Part shown: positions 27,584 through 35,792 of the stretch, piece after piece
How positions within the stretch are numbered: the stretch's first letter is position 1
How the letters are laid out: every line of letters begins with the position of its first letter
Source: JAVJRN01 sp040218415
GTDB lineage: Bacteria > Bacteroidota > Bacteroidia > Cytophagales > Cyclobacteriaceae
Length of the DNA: 64,000 nucleotides
NCBI GenBank assembly: GCA_040218415.1
Contig: JAVJRN010000032.1
Location: 1 to 64,000, forward strand
Direction: 5' to 3'
Notes under the pieces: generated by a model
Told to the model about the DNA's origin: nothing
The model's database searches: none
The model's input: the letters and a program-made list of their open reading frames with translations, nothing else
Made by a program: the position numbers and the translations under genes

Positions 27584-28570
27584 TCAGATAGACTTCATCA
27601 AATGCTCTATCACCTCATCGGTACTTATTCGCTCTGACTCTGCTTTGAAGTTCAAAAGAATTCTGTGACGCAAGGCTGGTAAAACAACCGCAGAAATGTC
27701 TTCAGGAGTTACCGAAAATCTACCTTTCATCAACGCATGTCCTTTGGCAGCCATGATCACCGCTTGTCCTGCTCTAGGCCCTGCACCAAAGTCCACATAG
27801 GTTTTGACCTTTTCATTGGTCGTCAACTCTGGCCGGGTAGCTCGTACCATCGTGCTGATTCGTGAGATTAAATCATCTGAAATAAATACTTCACGTGTCA
27901 ACTCTTGTAAGCGAATGATATCATCTCCTGTGAGTACCGCATTTACTTTCTCTCCTTTTTTTCCTGTAGTTAACTTCAAGATTTCTTCCTCCTCTTGGGC
28001 AGTGGGATAGCCGATGCGCACATACAAAAGGAATCGATCTATTTGCGCTTCTGGTAAAGGAAATGTTCCTGATTGCTCAATTGGATTTTGAGTGGCCAAC
28101 ATGAAAAAAGGACGATCCATCGGGTAGTCTTTACCTGCAAATGTCACCTTGTATTCCTGCATCACTTCCAGCAAGGCAGCTTGAGTTTTGGGAGGTGTCC
28201 GGTTGATTTCATCTGCCAAAAGGATATTGGTAAATACAGGGCCTTTGTTATACTTAAAGGTCTTCTTCCCATGAGAATCCTCTTCAATAATTTCAGTACC
28301 GAGTATGTCCGTGGGCATAAGATCGGGTGTGAATTGAATCCTGTTAAAATCAAGATTCACTGCTGTGGCGAGGGTTTTGATCATCAAAGTTTTGGCCAGT
28401 CCTGGCAAGCCTTCAATGAGTATATGTCCACCAGCCAACATTCCAATAATAAGCTGATCCATCACCTCTTCCTGCCCTACCACCACTTTGTGGATTTCGG
28501 TTTTCATGTCTTGAAGTTTGGATACCAATGTCATGGCCTCTTTTTCCAATTTCTCGAGTTCTTTATTCAT
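27584..28570 (-). CDS. moxR: MoxR-family AAA+ ATPase
   Basis: 328 residues with Walker A EGLPGLAKT (53-61), Walker B ILLADEINRTPPKTQAALLEVMQE (about 115-138), sensor region FMLATQNPIEQSGTFPLPEAQIDRF, and an arginine finger region. This is a complete MoxR chaperone-like AAA+ protein, which acts on the neighbouring vWA and Bat-type proteins. It lies 23 bp downstream of the DUF4159 gene and one base ahead of the DUF58 gene. All nucleotide-binding motifs are intact. Confidence 0.96.
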   Translation of the reverse strand: MNKELEKLEKEAMTLVSKLQDMKTEIHKVVVGQEEVMDQLIIGMLAGGHILIEGLPGLAKTLMIKTLATAVNLDFNRIQFTPDLMPTDILGTEIIEEDSHGKKTFKYNKGPVFTNILLADEINRTPPKTQAALLEVMQEYKVTFAGKDYPMDRPFFMLATQNPIEQSGTFPLPEAQIDRFLLYVRIGYPTAQEEEEILKLTTGKKGEKVNAVLTGDDIIRLQELTREVFISDDLISRISTMVRATRPELTTNEKVKTYVDFGAGPRAGQAVIMAAKGHALMKGRFSVTPEDISAVVLPALRHRILLNFKAESERISTDEVIEHLMKSI

Positions 28571-28593
28571 TTTCTCTATTGTAGTCTATACTC

Positions 28594-29223
28594 TCAACTC
28601 GTGAGTGCATAGGTGATAATATTTACACTAAATCTCGTGTTGTCAATTTTGTACCAGCGCTTATTCTTGAAATCATAATCCCATTCGCAACCATAATCTT
28701 TGTTGCTGTACAATACCCCAATTCGTCCATTGACCTCCACAGCTTTCAAATAATCATGAACCAAATCATCTCCCCAACCATTCAGCTCCTGTGAGGTAGC
28801 TGGCGGCCCATCAAATTCAAAGAAGCTCCTGTAAAGAATGTGATCATTTGGTATCTTCTTGAGTCCTTCAGCCCCAAACAATTCGGCCATCTGGTTTTCG
28901 AATGATTTTGCGAAAAGCCCGTCAATATCATGATTACAATCATCGACAAAAACGAATCCGCCATTGTTTACATATTGCTTGAAATTCTTCGCCTCCTCTT
29001 TTGTAAACTGTACCAATTTGTGTCCAGAGAGATAGCAAAAGGGACTTTCGAAAAGATCTGGACTACTGAGCGGCACCACTCGCTCGACCGTATCCACCGG
29101 GATCGTGGTGTATTGCACCAGTGAATGCAGAATATTAGAAGGCATACGCTGATCTACATCCCAATCTCCGGATTCGTATTGTAGGCGGGTAAAGAAGAAG
29201 GATTGGTTATTAGACCTTTTCAT
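28594..29223 (-). CDS. DUF4159 domain protein
   Basis: 209 residues of the DUF4159 family (FFFTRLQYESGDWDVD at the start, GGFVFVDDCNHD near 100, then a C-terminal region with GYxxDY-like KDYGCEWDYDF). The family is common beside MoxR and DUF58 genes and resembles a glutamine-amidotransferase-like fold without known activity. The ATG at 29223 is used because the longer frame begins with TTG at 29244. No signal peptide is evident here, whereas many relatives have one. Confidence 0.88.
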   Translation of the reverse strand: MKRSNNQSFFFTRLQYESGDWDVDQRMPSNILHSLVQYTTIPVDTVERVVPLSSPDLFESPFCYLSGHKLVQFTKEEAKNFKQYVNNGGFVFVDDCNHDIDGLFAKSFENQMAELFGAEGLKKIPNDHILYRSFFEFDGPPATSQELNGWGDDLVHDYLKAVEVNGRIGVLYSNKDYGCEWDYDFKNKRWYKIDNTRFSVNIITYALTS

Positions 29224-29354
29224 TAACTCAACATTAGCTCGCAATTCCGAAATCAGAAAGGCTTTTTATATAATGGCACTTTTTACGGTATCAATGGCTA
29301 TAAAAAAGGCCATCCTCCTCAGGACAGCCTTTATGCATTTAATGTTTAACCAAT

Positions 29355-30671
29355 TTAAACTGCGTCCGATAAACTGGTGAATGTAAAATCACGAATTTTC
29401 ATATACGGAATTAAGCTTCCATTCACTCGAACTTGCTGGCCCAATGTTTCCAAATTATTCAACATAATAATCGGGCTTTCATTGAATCGGAAGTTCTTAA
29501 TAGGATGCTTGATTTTTCCATTCTCAATATAGAAAGTACCATCTCTTGTAAGTCCTGTGTAGAGCAATGTTTGCGGATCGACCGTTCGGATGTACCATAA
29601 TCTCGTTACAAGAACGCCCTTTTTAGTCTCCTTGATCAAATCCTCCAAAGAGGCATCTCCGCCAGTCATGATACCATTTGATGGGAAAGGAACTGGTTCA
29701 ACTCCTTTTTCTTTTGCCCAGAAGCGAGAATAGAATAGATTATTAACCACTCCGCCTTTTAGCCAATCCATTTTCTTCACAGCTGAGCCATCTCCACTCC
29801 AAGGCGCACCCGGTACCAAAGGATGAGTTGGATCGGAATAAAGGTTCACGCGTTCATCTACGATTTTCTCACCGAGTTTGGTTCCACCACCTTCTTTTGA
29901 CATAAAGCTTCTTCCTTCATCAGCAGTTCGAGCATTGAAGGATCTAAACATGTTCTGAATCAAGTTTATAGAAGCTGCTGGTTCCATGATCACGGTATAT
30001 TTTCCAGGCTCTATCGCCTTGGCATTTCGTGATTGTAGCGCCTTATCAATTGCAATATTTGACGCTTCTGATGCATTGAACAAGTTTACATCATTTACAT
30101 CACGGGTTACCCAACCTGAACCAGTGCCATCATTGCTACGCATGGTAACCGTGAAGTCAAGATTAGTTGATTGATTATAAGCGAACAAACCACTCGTATT
30201 GGCCATGGCAGAAAATTGCGCTGAATCATTTAAAAACCCTGCTGCCGTGACACCTTTAGCACGTGCTGGCTCAATGCTGCTTGCTGCTACTTTTGCTCTA
30301 AAGTCAGGATCAATCTTGGCTGTAGATTCGAAGTATTGCTTAGTCTCCAAATATTTTTGCTGCTCCATTGGTGGCATAAACTCCGAGTTCTCAGGTGCCA
30401 GTCTTGCCAATTCCTCGGAAGTTTTCACTGATCTCGCAATTGCCTCATCGGTAAATTCATCAAGTGTTGCAACGCCTACTCTGTTGCCAAAACTGGACTG
30501 AATGACCATGTTATGGTTGTTCTGATATCCTGCCGTAGAAACTGAATTTCTAGCATATCGGATATTTCCGCTATTGTCGCCTGAAATATTCACTTCGCAT
30601 GTCTCAGCCTTGGAATAGGAAAGTGCTTTATCCAAGAGCTGTTTTGCTTCTTCTTTACTATATATTGCCAT
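29355..30671 (-). CDS. TldE/PmbA-family protein (TldD partner)
   Basis: 438 residues of the TldD/PmbA family. It lacks the HExxxH zinc motif and so corresponds to the non-catalytic TldE/PmbA partner. The C-terminal half carries LMxxGDASLEDLI- and GxLVTRLWYIRTVDPQT-type conserved blocks. TldD and TldE form a heterodimeric protease that degrades unfolded peptides and matures modified peptides. It lies 22 bp after the tldD-like gene, so the two are co-transcribed. A predicted hairpin with GCCTTTTT near 29260-29330 follows the gene. Confidence 0.92.
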   Translation of the reverse strand: MAIYSKEEAKQLLDKALSYSKAETCEVNISGDNSGNIRYARNSVSTAGYQNNHNMVIQSSFGNRVGVATLDEFTDEAIARSVKTSEELARLAPENSEFMPPMEQQKYLETKQYFESTAKIDPDFRAKVAASSIEPARAKGVTAAGFLNDSAQFSAMANTSGLFAYNQSTNLDFTVTMRSNDGTGSGWVTRDVNDVNLFNASEASNIAIDKALQSRNAKAIEPGKYTVIMEPAASINLIQNMFRSFNARTADEGRSFMSKEGGGTKLGEKIVDERVNLYSDPTHPLVPGAPWSGDGSAVKKMDWLKGGVVNNLFYSRFWAKEKGVEPVPFPSNGIMTGGDASLEDLIKETKKGVLVTRLWYIRTVDPQTLLYTGLTRDGTFYIENGKIKHPIKNFRFNESPIIMLNNLETLGQQVRVNGSLIPYMKIRDFTFTSLSDAV

Positions 30672-30693
30672 TATCTTTTCGTCTTAGGGTTAA

Positions 30694-32334
30694 TTAAATG
30701 TTCCTTCCAGTATTGATCACATTCACTCCGTTAAAACGGGTAGTTGCTGATCCGTGAGATACCGCACTTATCTGAGAAGGCTGTCCCTTTCCGTCGAAGA
30801 ACGAACCAAACATTCGGTAATCCGACTCGTCACAAATGGCCGCACATGAATTCCAGAATTCCTGTGTATTTGACTGATACGCCACGTCATTGAGCATACC
30901 CACTACTTCTCCATTCTTGATTTCGTAGTAAACAGTACCGCCAAACTGGAAGTTGTAGCGCTGCTGATCAATAGAGTAAGAACCACGTCCTGCGATGTAG
31001 ATACCTTTCTCAACATTCTTAATCATTTCTGCTGGAGAAAGCTTTTGTTGTCCCGCTTTCAAAGAAACATTAGGCATACGCTGGAACTGTACATCATTCC
31101 ATGACTGTGAATAACAACATCCATGAGATTCCTTCTGATCAATCATATGCACTTGATCACGAATAGCCTGATAGTTTACAAGCGTTCCTTCCTTTACCAA
31201 ATCCCACTCCTTACACTTCACCCCTTCATCGTCATAGCCTACCGCTCCCAATGATCCTACTTGTGTTTTATCTGCCACAAGATTCACCAACTTACTACCA
31301 TAGTTGAAGTTTCCTGACTTCCATTTGTCCAAAGTCGCAAATGAAGTACCCGCGTAATTCGCTTCATACCCTAGTACACGGTCGAGTTCTAATGGGTGAC
31401 CCACTGATTCATGAATGGTTAGCCCAAGATGATTTGGCTCTAGCACCAAATCGTACTTACCTGGCTCTACAGATTTAGCAGAGAGCATTTCTTTTGCCTG
31501 AAGAGCAGCTTCAATAGAATCAGCAACAATGTCATATCGGTTGCGAAACATCTTTATGCCTCCAGGCCCTTCGATCATTTCTTTAGGATCTGGATCCATG
31601 TACTCATACCCCATTCCCATAGGAGCGCTTAATCCCTGACGTGATTTGAATTTTCCTTCTTTAGGATCTATAACTGTCGCAGTAATGGTTGGCCAGATTC
31701 GGTGTACATCTTGATCGATGTATGAGCCCTCTGTAGAAGCAAAATACTTCTGCTCATTTACCTGAAACAAAGCCGAATTCACATAATTGGCTCCATTTTC
31801 CATGGCCGCCGCATTTGCTTTCAACAATAGATCAGCCTTTTCCTCGACGGAAACTGCAATGGCATTTTTAATGATTGGCGTTTTCCAACTGACCTCTCCA
31901 TGAGAAGCCACTGGAGCCATCACAACAGGTTCCTTTTGAATTTTACTATTTGCCTTAGCAATAGAAACAGCTATTTCAGTCGCCTTCTTGATCCCTTCAG
32001 GTGTCACATCAATGGTTGATGAAAATCCCCAAGTGCCATTGGCTATGACCCTAATACCCACTCCGAAAGATTCAGTGTTCTGGATATTTTGAACTTTATC
32101 CTCACGGGTAAATAGAAACTGGTTGAGGTACCGTCCAATTCGTGCATCGGCATATGAAGCCCCCATCGACTTTGCGGTGTTCAATGCAACGTCTGCCAGC
32201 ACCTTCTTCTGAGCCACATCCAATCCGGGAGCAAGTAACGCCTCTACGGATACAGATTTACCGAACATTGATAGTGGAAGCATGGTGGCTCCCGCTCCCA
32301 ACCCGGCAATCTGGATAAAATCTCTCCTTTTCAA
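30694..32334 (-). CDS. TldD-family zinc protease with twin-arginine signal
   Basis: 546 residues. The N-terminus KRRDFIQIAGLGAGATMLPLS is a twin-arginine export signal, so this TldD may act outside the cytoplasm, unlike E. coli TldD. The zinc site HESVGH is at 308-313. The start is taken as TTG at 32334, because a TAA lies in frame seven codons upstream, no ATG lies between, and the next ATG would cut into the Tat signal. With the adjacent TldE-like protein it should form a heterodimer. The partner has no visible signal, so co-export or a different arrangement is required. Confidence 0.92.
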   Translation of the reverse strand: MKRRDFIQIAGLGAGATMLPLSMFGKSVSVEALLAPGLDVAQKKVLADVALNTAKSMGASYADARIGRYLNQFLFTREDKVQNIQNTESFGVGIRVIANGTWGFSSTIDVTPEGIKKATEIAVSIAKANSKIQKEPVVMAPVASHGEVSWKTPIIKNAIAVSVEEKADLLLKANAAAMENGANYVNSALFQVNEQKYFASTEGSYIDQDVHRIWPTITATVIDPKEGKFKSRQGLSAPMGMGYEYMDPDPKEMIEGPGGIKMFRNRYDIVADSIEAALQAKEMLSAKSVEPGKYDLVLEPNHLGLTIHESVGHPLELDRVLGYEANYAGTSFATLDKWKSGNFNYGSKLVNLVADKTQVGSLGAVGYDDEGVKCKEWDLVKEGTLVNYQAIRDQVHMIDQKESHGCCYSQSWNDVQFQRMPNVSLKAGQQKLSPAEMIKNVEKGIYIAGRGSYSIDQQRYNFQFGGTVYYEIKNGEVVGMLNDVAYQSNTQEFWNSCAAICDESDYRMFGSFFDGKGQPSQISAVSHGSATTRFNGVNVINTGRNI

Positions 32335-32766
32335 TATTTTGAGTTTTAGTTAGACAAATGGTTAAGTAAAATAAACCTATAAGGCCTAAATTATAATTTG
32401 GAATTTAACTTATGGAATAGAATATTGTCTGTTGTTTTTATGTGAGTGGTAGCATTAGTGGACGAATTAACTTTAACCCCTGAATAGGCAAAGTGGTACT
32501 GCTGCATTTGACAAAACAGTAAATTAAGCGCAGATAGCTAAGTTTACTTGTTATGAAATAGTCATGGATCAACCATAAAAGCCAAGTCAAGTCATTTTTG
32601 AATTTAGCGCAGCTCCTTCGGATTCATCATTTTGGGAATTCATTAATGCCATTTCCAACTTTTGAGGTAATAATAATCTTTTCAAACGCTTGAGTACCCA
32701 TAGTCTCTCGAATCGCAATGCTAAAGGCTTAGAAAGACACTGTCCACAGCATTAGTTATTCAGCCA
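32335..32766. other. Intergenic region upstream of tldD
   Basis: About 430 bp without a credible gene. It should contain the leftward promoter for the tldD-moxR block close to 32335-32450. Nothing else was recognised. Confidence 0.4.
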
Positions 32767-32946
32767 CTATTCATTTTTCAGTGAATCCACGGGGTTTCTA
32801 ATCGCTGCGCGGAATGATTGATAGCCTATCGTGAGCCAAGCAATGGCAAAGGTCACACAGGCTGCCAAAACGAAAACCCAAATATCAATGGGCGTGCTGT
32901 TGGCAAAATCCGCTAGCCAATGATCCACCAGCGGAATTAATCTTTG
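32767..32946 (-). pseudogene. C-terminal tail of an ABC transporter permease (MacB/FtsX type)
   Basis: A leftward frame reads VDHWLADFANSTPIDIWVFV, then LAACVTFAIAWLTIGYQSFR, then AAIRNPVDSLKNE and a stop. The final membrane helix followed by AAxxNPVDSLK is the typical end of Bacteroidota MacB/FtsX-like permeases of about 800 residues. Only the last 57 or so codons remain, and the upstream end runs into the TerB-like gene in another frame. It is a deletion remnant. Confidence 0.7.
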
Positions 32947-33341
32947 CGAATAGAATTCGCCTTAGCTATTTCCTCCAATTTCGCATAATTAATCATTTTA
33001 TCATCGGCATAGACATATTGTGACATATCAGCAACAACGCCGGGTAAATAACCCAAACTAACGGCCACTTTCTCGCAAAATGCAATTTCACTCCTACGCA
33101 CTTTACCGTCCACTTTCATAAGTTGAATTAGATTTGTCATGTATGATAACCGGTCTTTAGGCGGTAGACTTTTGAGATCTTTAGTTTCATAACGTCCCAA
33201 AAAGATTTCCTCAATCTCCTCTTTGGTCATACCACCCGCGATACCTATTTCCACAATGTACTTTTGTTCCTCTTTGGCAAACTCATTATCAGCAATAGAT
33301 AAATGAACCAATATTTGCAATAACTCTTCTGTTGATCTCAT
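32937..33341 (-). CDS. TerB-like (tellurite resistance B fold) protein
   Basis: 134 residues, mostly helical. Two TerB-like blocks are visible: LLQILVHLSIADNEFAKEEQKYI with an acidic metal-type motif, and LIQLMKVDGKVRRSEIAFCEKVAVSLGY. The family is cytoplasmic and is often linked to stress or envelope functions; tellurite itself is not implied. It stands alone. Its 3' end overlaps the remnant of an ABC permease by ten bases, showing that a deletion joined the two. Confidence 0.75.
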   Translation of the reverse strand: MRSTEELLQILVHLSIADNEFAKEEQKYIVEIGIAGGMTKEEIEEIFLGRYETKDLKSLPPKDRLSYMTNLIQLMKVDGKVRRSEIAFCEKVAVSLGYLPGVVADMSQYVYADDKMINYAKLEEIAKANSIRKD

Positions 33342-33494
33342 AAGATTAAGCTTGTTCGTTTAATTTGAATTAAGGTGATCTCTAAGTTACAATCTTTTGG
33401 TATATCCTATCAACACACAAGCCATCGGACATTATATTAATTACTTATTTCACCTTGGTTCGTTTCCTTATGAATTTCCGACCTTTTATGTAGA

Positions 33495-33707
33495 ATGCTG
33501 AAATTAGGAAGCTTTTACAGTATTTCTAGTGCTAAGGAAAATAGGTTAAGAATGTCACAAAAAGACATGCTTTCAAAAAAGTTACTTTTCTTTTTTGATA
33601 TATTGGACACCAACAAAAACGGCGCATTCCAATCCGATTATTTTATAACGGTTGTAGATCAAATCGGAGATCAAATTCAAAAAGAGGCACTCATCCAGCC
33701 AGTCTGA
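33495..33707 (+). CDS. Small EF-hand-like protein, possibly a truncated gene
   Basis: 70 residues, or 51 if the ATG at 33552 is used. The stretch LLFFFDILDTNKNGAFQSDYF resembles an EF-hand loop with ligands D, N, N and G, but lacks the acidic residue at position 12. Similar Bacteroidota proteins have about 180 residues and begin with such a motif, so this may be the N-terminal stub of a decayed gene. No promoter was identified. Confidence 0.4.
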   Translation: MLKLGSFYSISSAKENRLRMSQKDMLSKKLLFFFDILDTNKNGAFQSDYFITVVDQIGDQIQKEALIQPV

Positions 33708-34093
33708 TAATATTAGTAACGCTAATTCGAGCTTGTAACTAGAACTTTAGGTTATCCGGGATATTGACAAATACTAAAAGTGAATAATACTCCCCATGCC
33801 TATAACCAGTAGCTAAAGCAAATTTCATTATTACTTCATTCTTTTAAGCCTCAGATTGTGTGCGCATGAATCGAAACGCTAAAGGTTTTGGGGATACAAA
33901 TCACAGCAAAAGTCTATGCGACCCAGTCTATGCGACCCAGTCTATGCGACGCAGACGGCTGATTCATAAGCTTAATAGATATTCCTGGTAGCATACTTCA
34001 ACTTAAAATAGACACCCCAATTGGTGTTTTTTCAAAAATTCTTCATTCCCGTGTAATAATCTTCGACTTTAGCCACTAAACAAAAAAAAAGTA
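33708..34093. other. Gap before the ECF sigma gene
   Basis: No gene seen. Three tandem copies of a 14-bp unit are described separately. The last 60 bp before the GTG start hold a nine-A run and the expected promoter of the sigma operon. Confidence 0.4.
33913..33954 (+). repeat. Three tandem 14-bp repeats
   Basis: TCTATGCGACCCAG occurs at 33913-33926 and 33927-33940, with a third copy at 33941-33954 carrying one change (C to G). They lie in non-coding DNA and have GC content above their surroundings. Confidence 0.95.
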
Positions 34094-34585
34094 GTGAGCA
34101 GCGATTTTTATACGTCATCCATATTGCCCTATGCGGGGATTATTATCAAGATCTGCCGGGCGTATACCAATACGCAGGAAGATTTTGAAGACTACTATCA
34201 GGAGGTGTCCTTTCAGATCTGGAAAAGCAAAGACAACTTCAAAGCACAATCTGAGTGGTCTACTTGGGTGTATCGACTCTCCCTCAATGTCTGCATGACT
34301 TTGCTGAAGAAAAAGAAAAATAATCCTCAGCATTTCGCATCTGATTACCTACCAGAAGAGCTAACAGAGGATAGTAAAGCATTTGCTGATGAATCGCTCA
34401 CGCAACTTTATGATGCTATCAGACAGCTTTCGGAATTGGACAGAGGGGTGATTCTACTCTATCTGGAAGAGAAATCCTATCAGGAAATCGCTGATATCAT
34501 AGGCACCAGCGCTAATAATATTGGGGTACGCATAAAACGAATTAAGGAACGCTTAAAGAAAATATTAGATGGAAAAGTCAATTGA
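34094..34585 (+). CDS. ECF-family RNA polymerase sigma factor
   Basis: 163 residues with sigma region 2 (about 10-75: ICRAYTNTQEDFEDYYQEVSFQIWKSKDNFKAQSEWSTWVYRLSLNVC) and region 4 (about 108-160: LSELDRGVILLYLEEKSYQEIADIIGTSANNIGVRIKRIKERL). It directs RNA polymerase to a small regulon. The start is GTG at 34094, after an A-run. The stop overlaps the start of the next gene by 17 bases, the usual arrangement of an ECF sigma with its regulator. Confidence 0.95.
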   Translation: MSSDFYTSSILPYAGIIIKICRAYTNTQEDFEDYYQEVSFQIWKSKDNFKAQSEWSTWVYRLSLNVCMTLLKKKKNNPQHFASDYLPEELTEDSKAFADESLTQLYDAIRQLSELDRGVILLYLEEKSYQEIADIIGTSANNIGVRIKRIKERLKKILDGKVN

Positions 34586-35231
34586 AACAATTTGGAAAGA
34601 AGGTTTTTTGAGAAGCGACGCATTGATCGCTCCCAAGGTAATTGACCTTTACAATAAAAAATCTACTCATATCGTAGACAAGTTCACGAGGATGTTCAAA
34701 ATAAATTTGATTGGAATAGTTGCCTTCTCCATTTTCATCGTTCCGATATCTTATTTAGTGAAAATTCCCTATCTAGGTATTGGCATGTTTATCATCATGA
34801 ATATCCTCGTAATGATCAATTATAAACTACTAAAGGGTTTAAAGAAAATCGATAAGAATGTGAACAGCTACCAATATCTCACATCCTTTGATAAGTGGAT
34901 GAAAGAGCAGATCACAATCAATACCAAGATAGCTCGCGTGATGTATCCATGGATATTTATATCAATGGTTGCAGGTTTTTGGTTTGGCCCATTTGGTGGA
35001 GAGGCTCCTGGAGAGAGATTGGTCACCGAGCTTCTAATCCAGTTTCCCGATATGGTAGTCGTATTTGGCTTCCCTTTGTACGGACTGATTGGAGGATTCA
35101 TCATCATACTCCTATTGGCATACTTTGCTGGAAGGATTTACAGATTTGATTTGAATCTGGTCTATGGGCGCGTTCTCAAGAAACTGGAAGAAATTATCAC
35201 GGATATAGAAAGCTTAAAAGCTACTGATTGA
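34569..35231 (+). CDS. Membrane protein, probable anti-sigma partner
   Basis: 220 residues. An N-terminal cytoplasmic region of about 45 residues is followed by two close helices (about 46-90), a third near 128-148, a fourth near 175-200, and a C-terminal coiled segment. No zinc anti-sigma motif (HxxxCxxC) is present. The 17-base overlap with the ECF sigma gene argues for translational coupling and for an anti-sigma or sensor role. That role is inferred from arrangement alone. Confidence 0.7.
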   Translation: MEKSIETIWKEGFLRSDALIAPKVIDLYNKKSTHIVDKFTRMFKINLIGIVAFSIFIVPISYLVKIPYLGIGMFIIMNILVMINYKLLKGLKKIDKNVNSYQYLTSFDKWMKEQITINTKIARVMYPWIFISMVAGFWFGPFGGEAPGERLVTELLIQFPDMVVVFGFPLYGLIGGFIIILLLAYFAGRIYRFDLNLVYGRVLKKLEEIITDIESLKATD

Positions 35232-35319
35232 GGCGCATAGCACATATTATTTTAAAAAAATGAGCCCTAGATGTAATGATTTTTAGTTGGAGCCACTAAC
35301 CAAGAAAACATTAAATACT

Positions 35320-35772
35320 ATGAAATTACAAGAAGCAGCTAACCTTTTCGAAAGGTTAAAAAACGAAACCACCAAAAAGTCTGAAATCAAGATTTATCAA
35401 AACTTCCTTCAAGTTCTCGCTCAGTTGGAAAAAAGAGAATTCTCAAAAGATGAGATGCAAACCATCGAATCGGAACTTGATGGATTACAATTATCATCAC
35501 ATACTAGGAATAGAAAAAAGTATTTCGGAAGCGCCTATCGTGCATTCGAGAAAAAATTGATTGATAAATTCTCCCTGATTACCAAAGGGTATTATACCAG
35601 AATGGGTGTGGGTTTAGGATTAACTTTTGGCGTTCTTCTTGGCATAATATTCTTCTCGAATCTTGATCGGTCTATGGGGATCTCATTGGGTTTAGGGATC
35701 GGAGCAACTATCGGCTTAGGCATAGGTCGGTCTATGGATGCCAAAGCAACAAGCGAAGGCAGAGTGATCTAA
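35320..35772 (+). CDS. Glycine-zipper membrane protein of unknown function
   Basis: 150 residues from the ATG at 35320 (a longer frame begins with TTG at 35287). The first 95 residues are charged and helical. The rest has two glycine-rich hydrophobic helices, GVGLGLTFGVLLGIIFF and GISLGLGIGATIGLGIG, that could pack as a hairpin in the membrane. It follows the sigma pair by about 90 bp and could belong to the same unit. The family was not recognised. Confidence 0.65.
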   Translation: MKLQEAANLFERLKNETTKKSEIKIYQNFLQVLAQLEKREFSKDEMQTIESELDGLQLSSHTRNRKKYFGSAYRAFEKKLIDKFSLITKGYYTRMGVGLGLTFGVLLGIIFFSNLDRSMGISLGLGIGATIGLGIGRSMDAKATSEGRVI

Positions 35773-35792
35773 GGAGAAACACAGGATTGCAC

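Noticed and set aside
28594..29244. Longer starts for DUF4159, cas6, DUF2911 and the exported 338-residue protein
   Set aside because: The longer frames begin with TTG and add non-conserved residues. The internal ATG gives the normal N-terminus or signal peptide in each case.
17749..32334. Numerous rightward open frames opposite the long leftward genes
   Set aside because: They lie in antisense of well-supported proteins and have low-complexity composition from codon bias.
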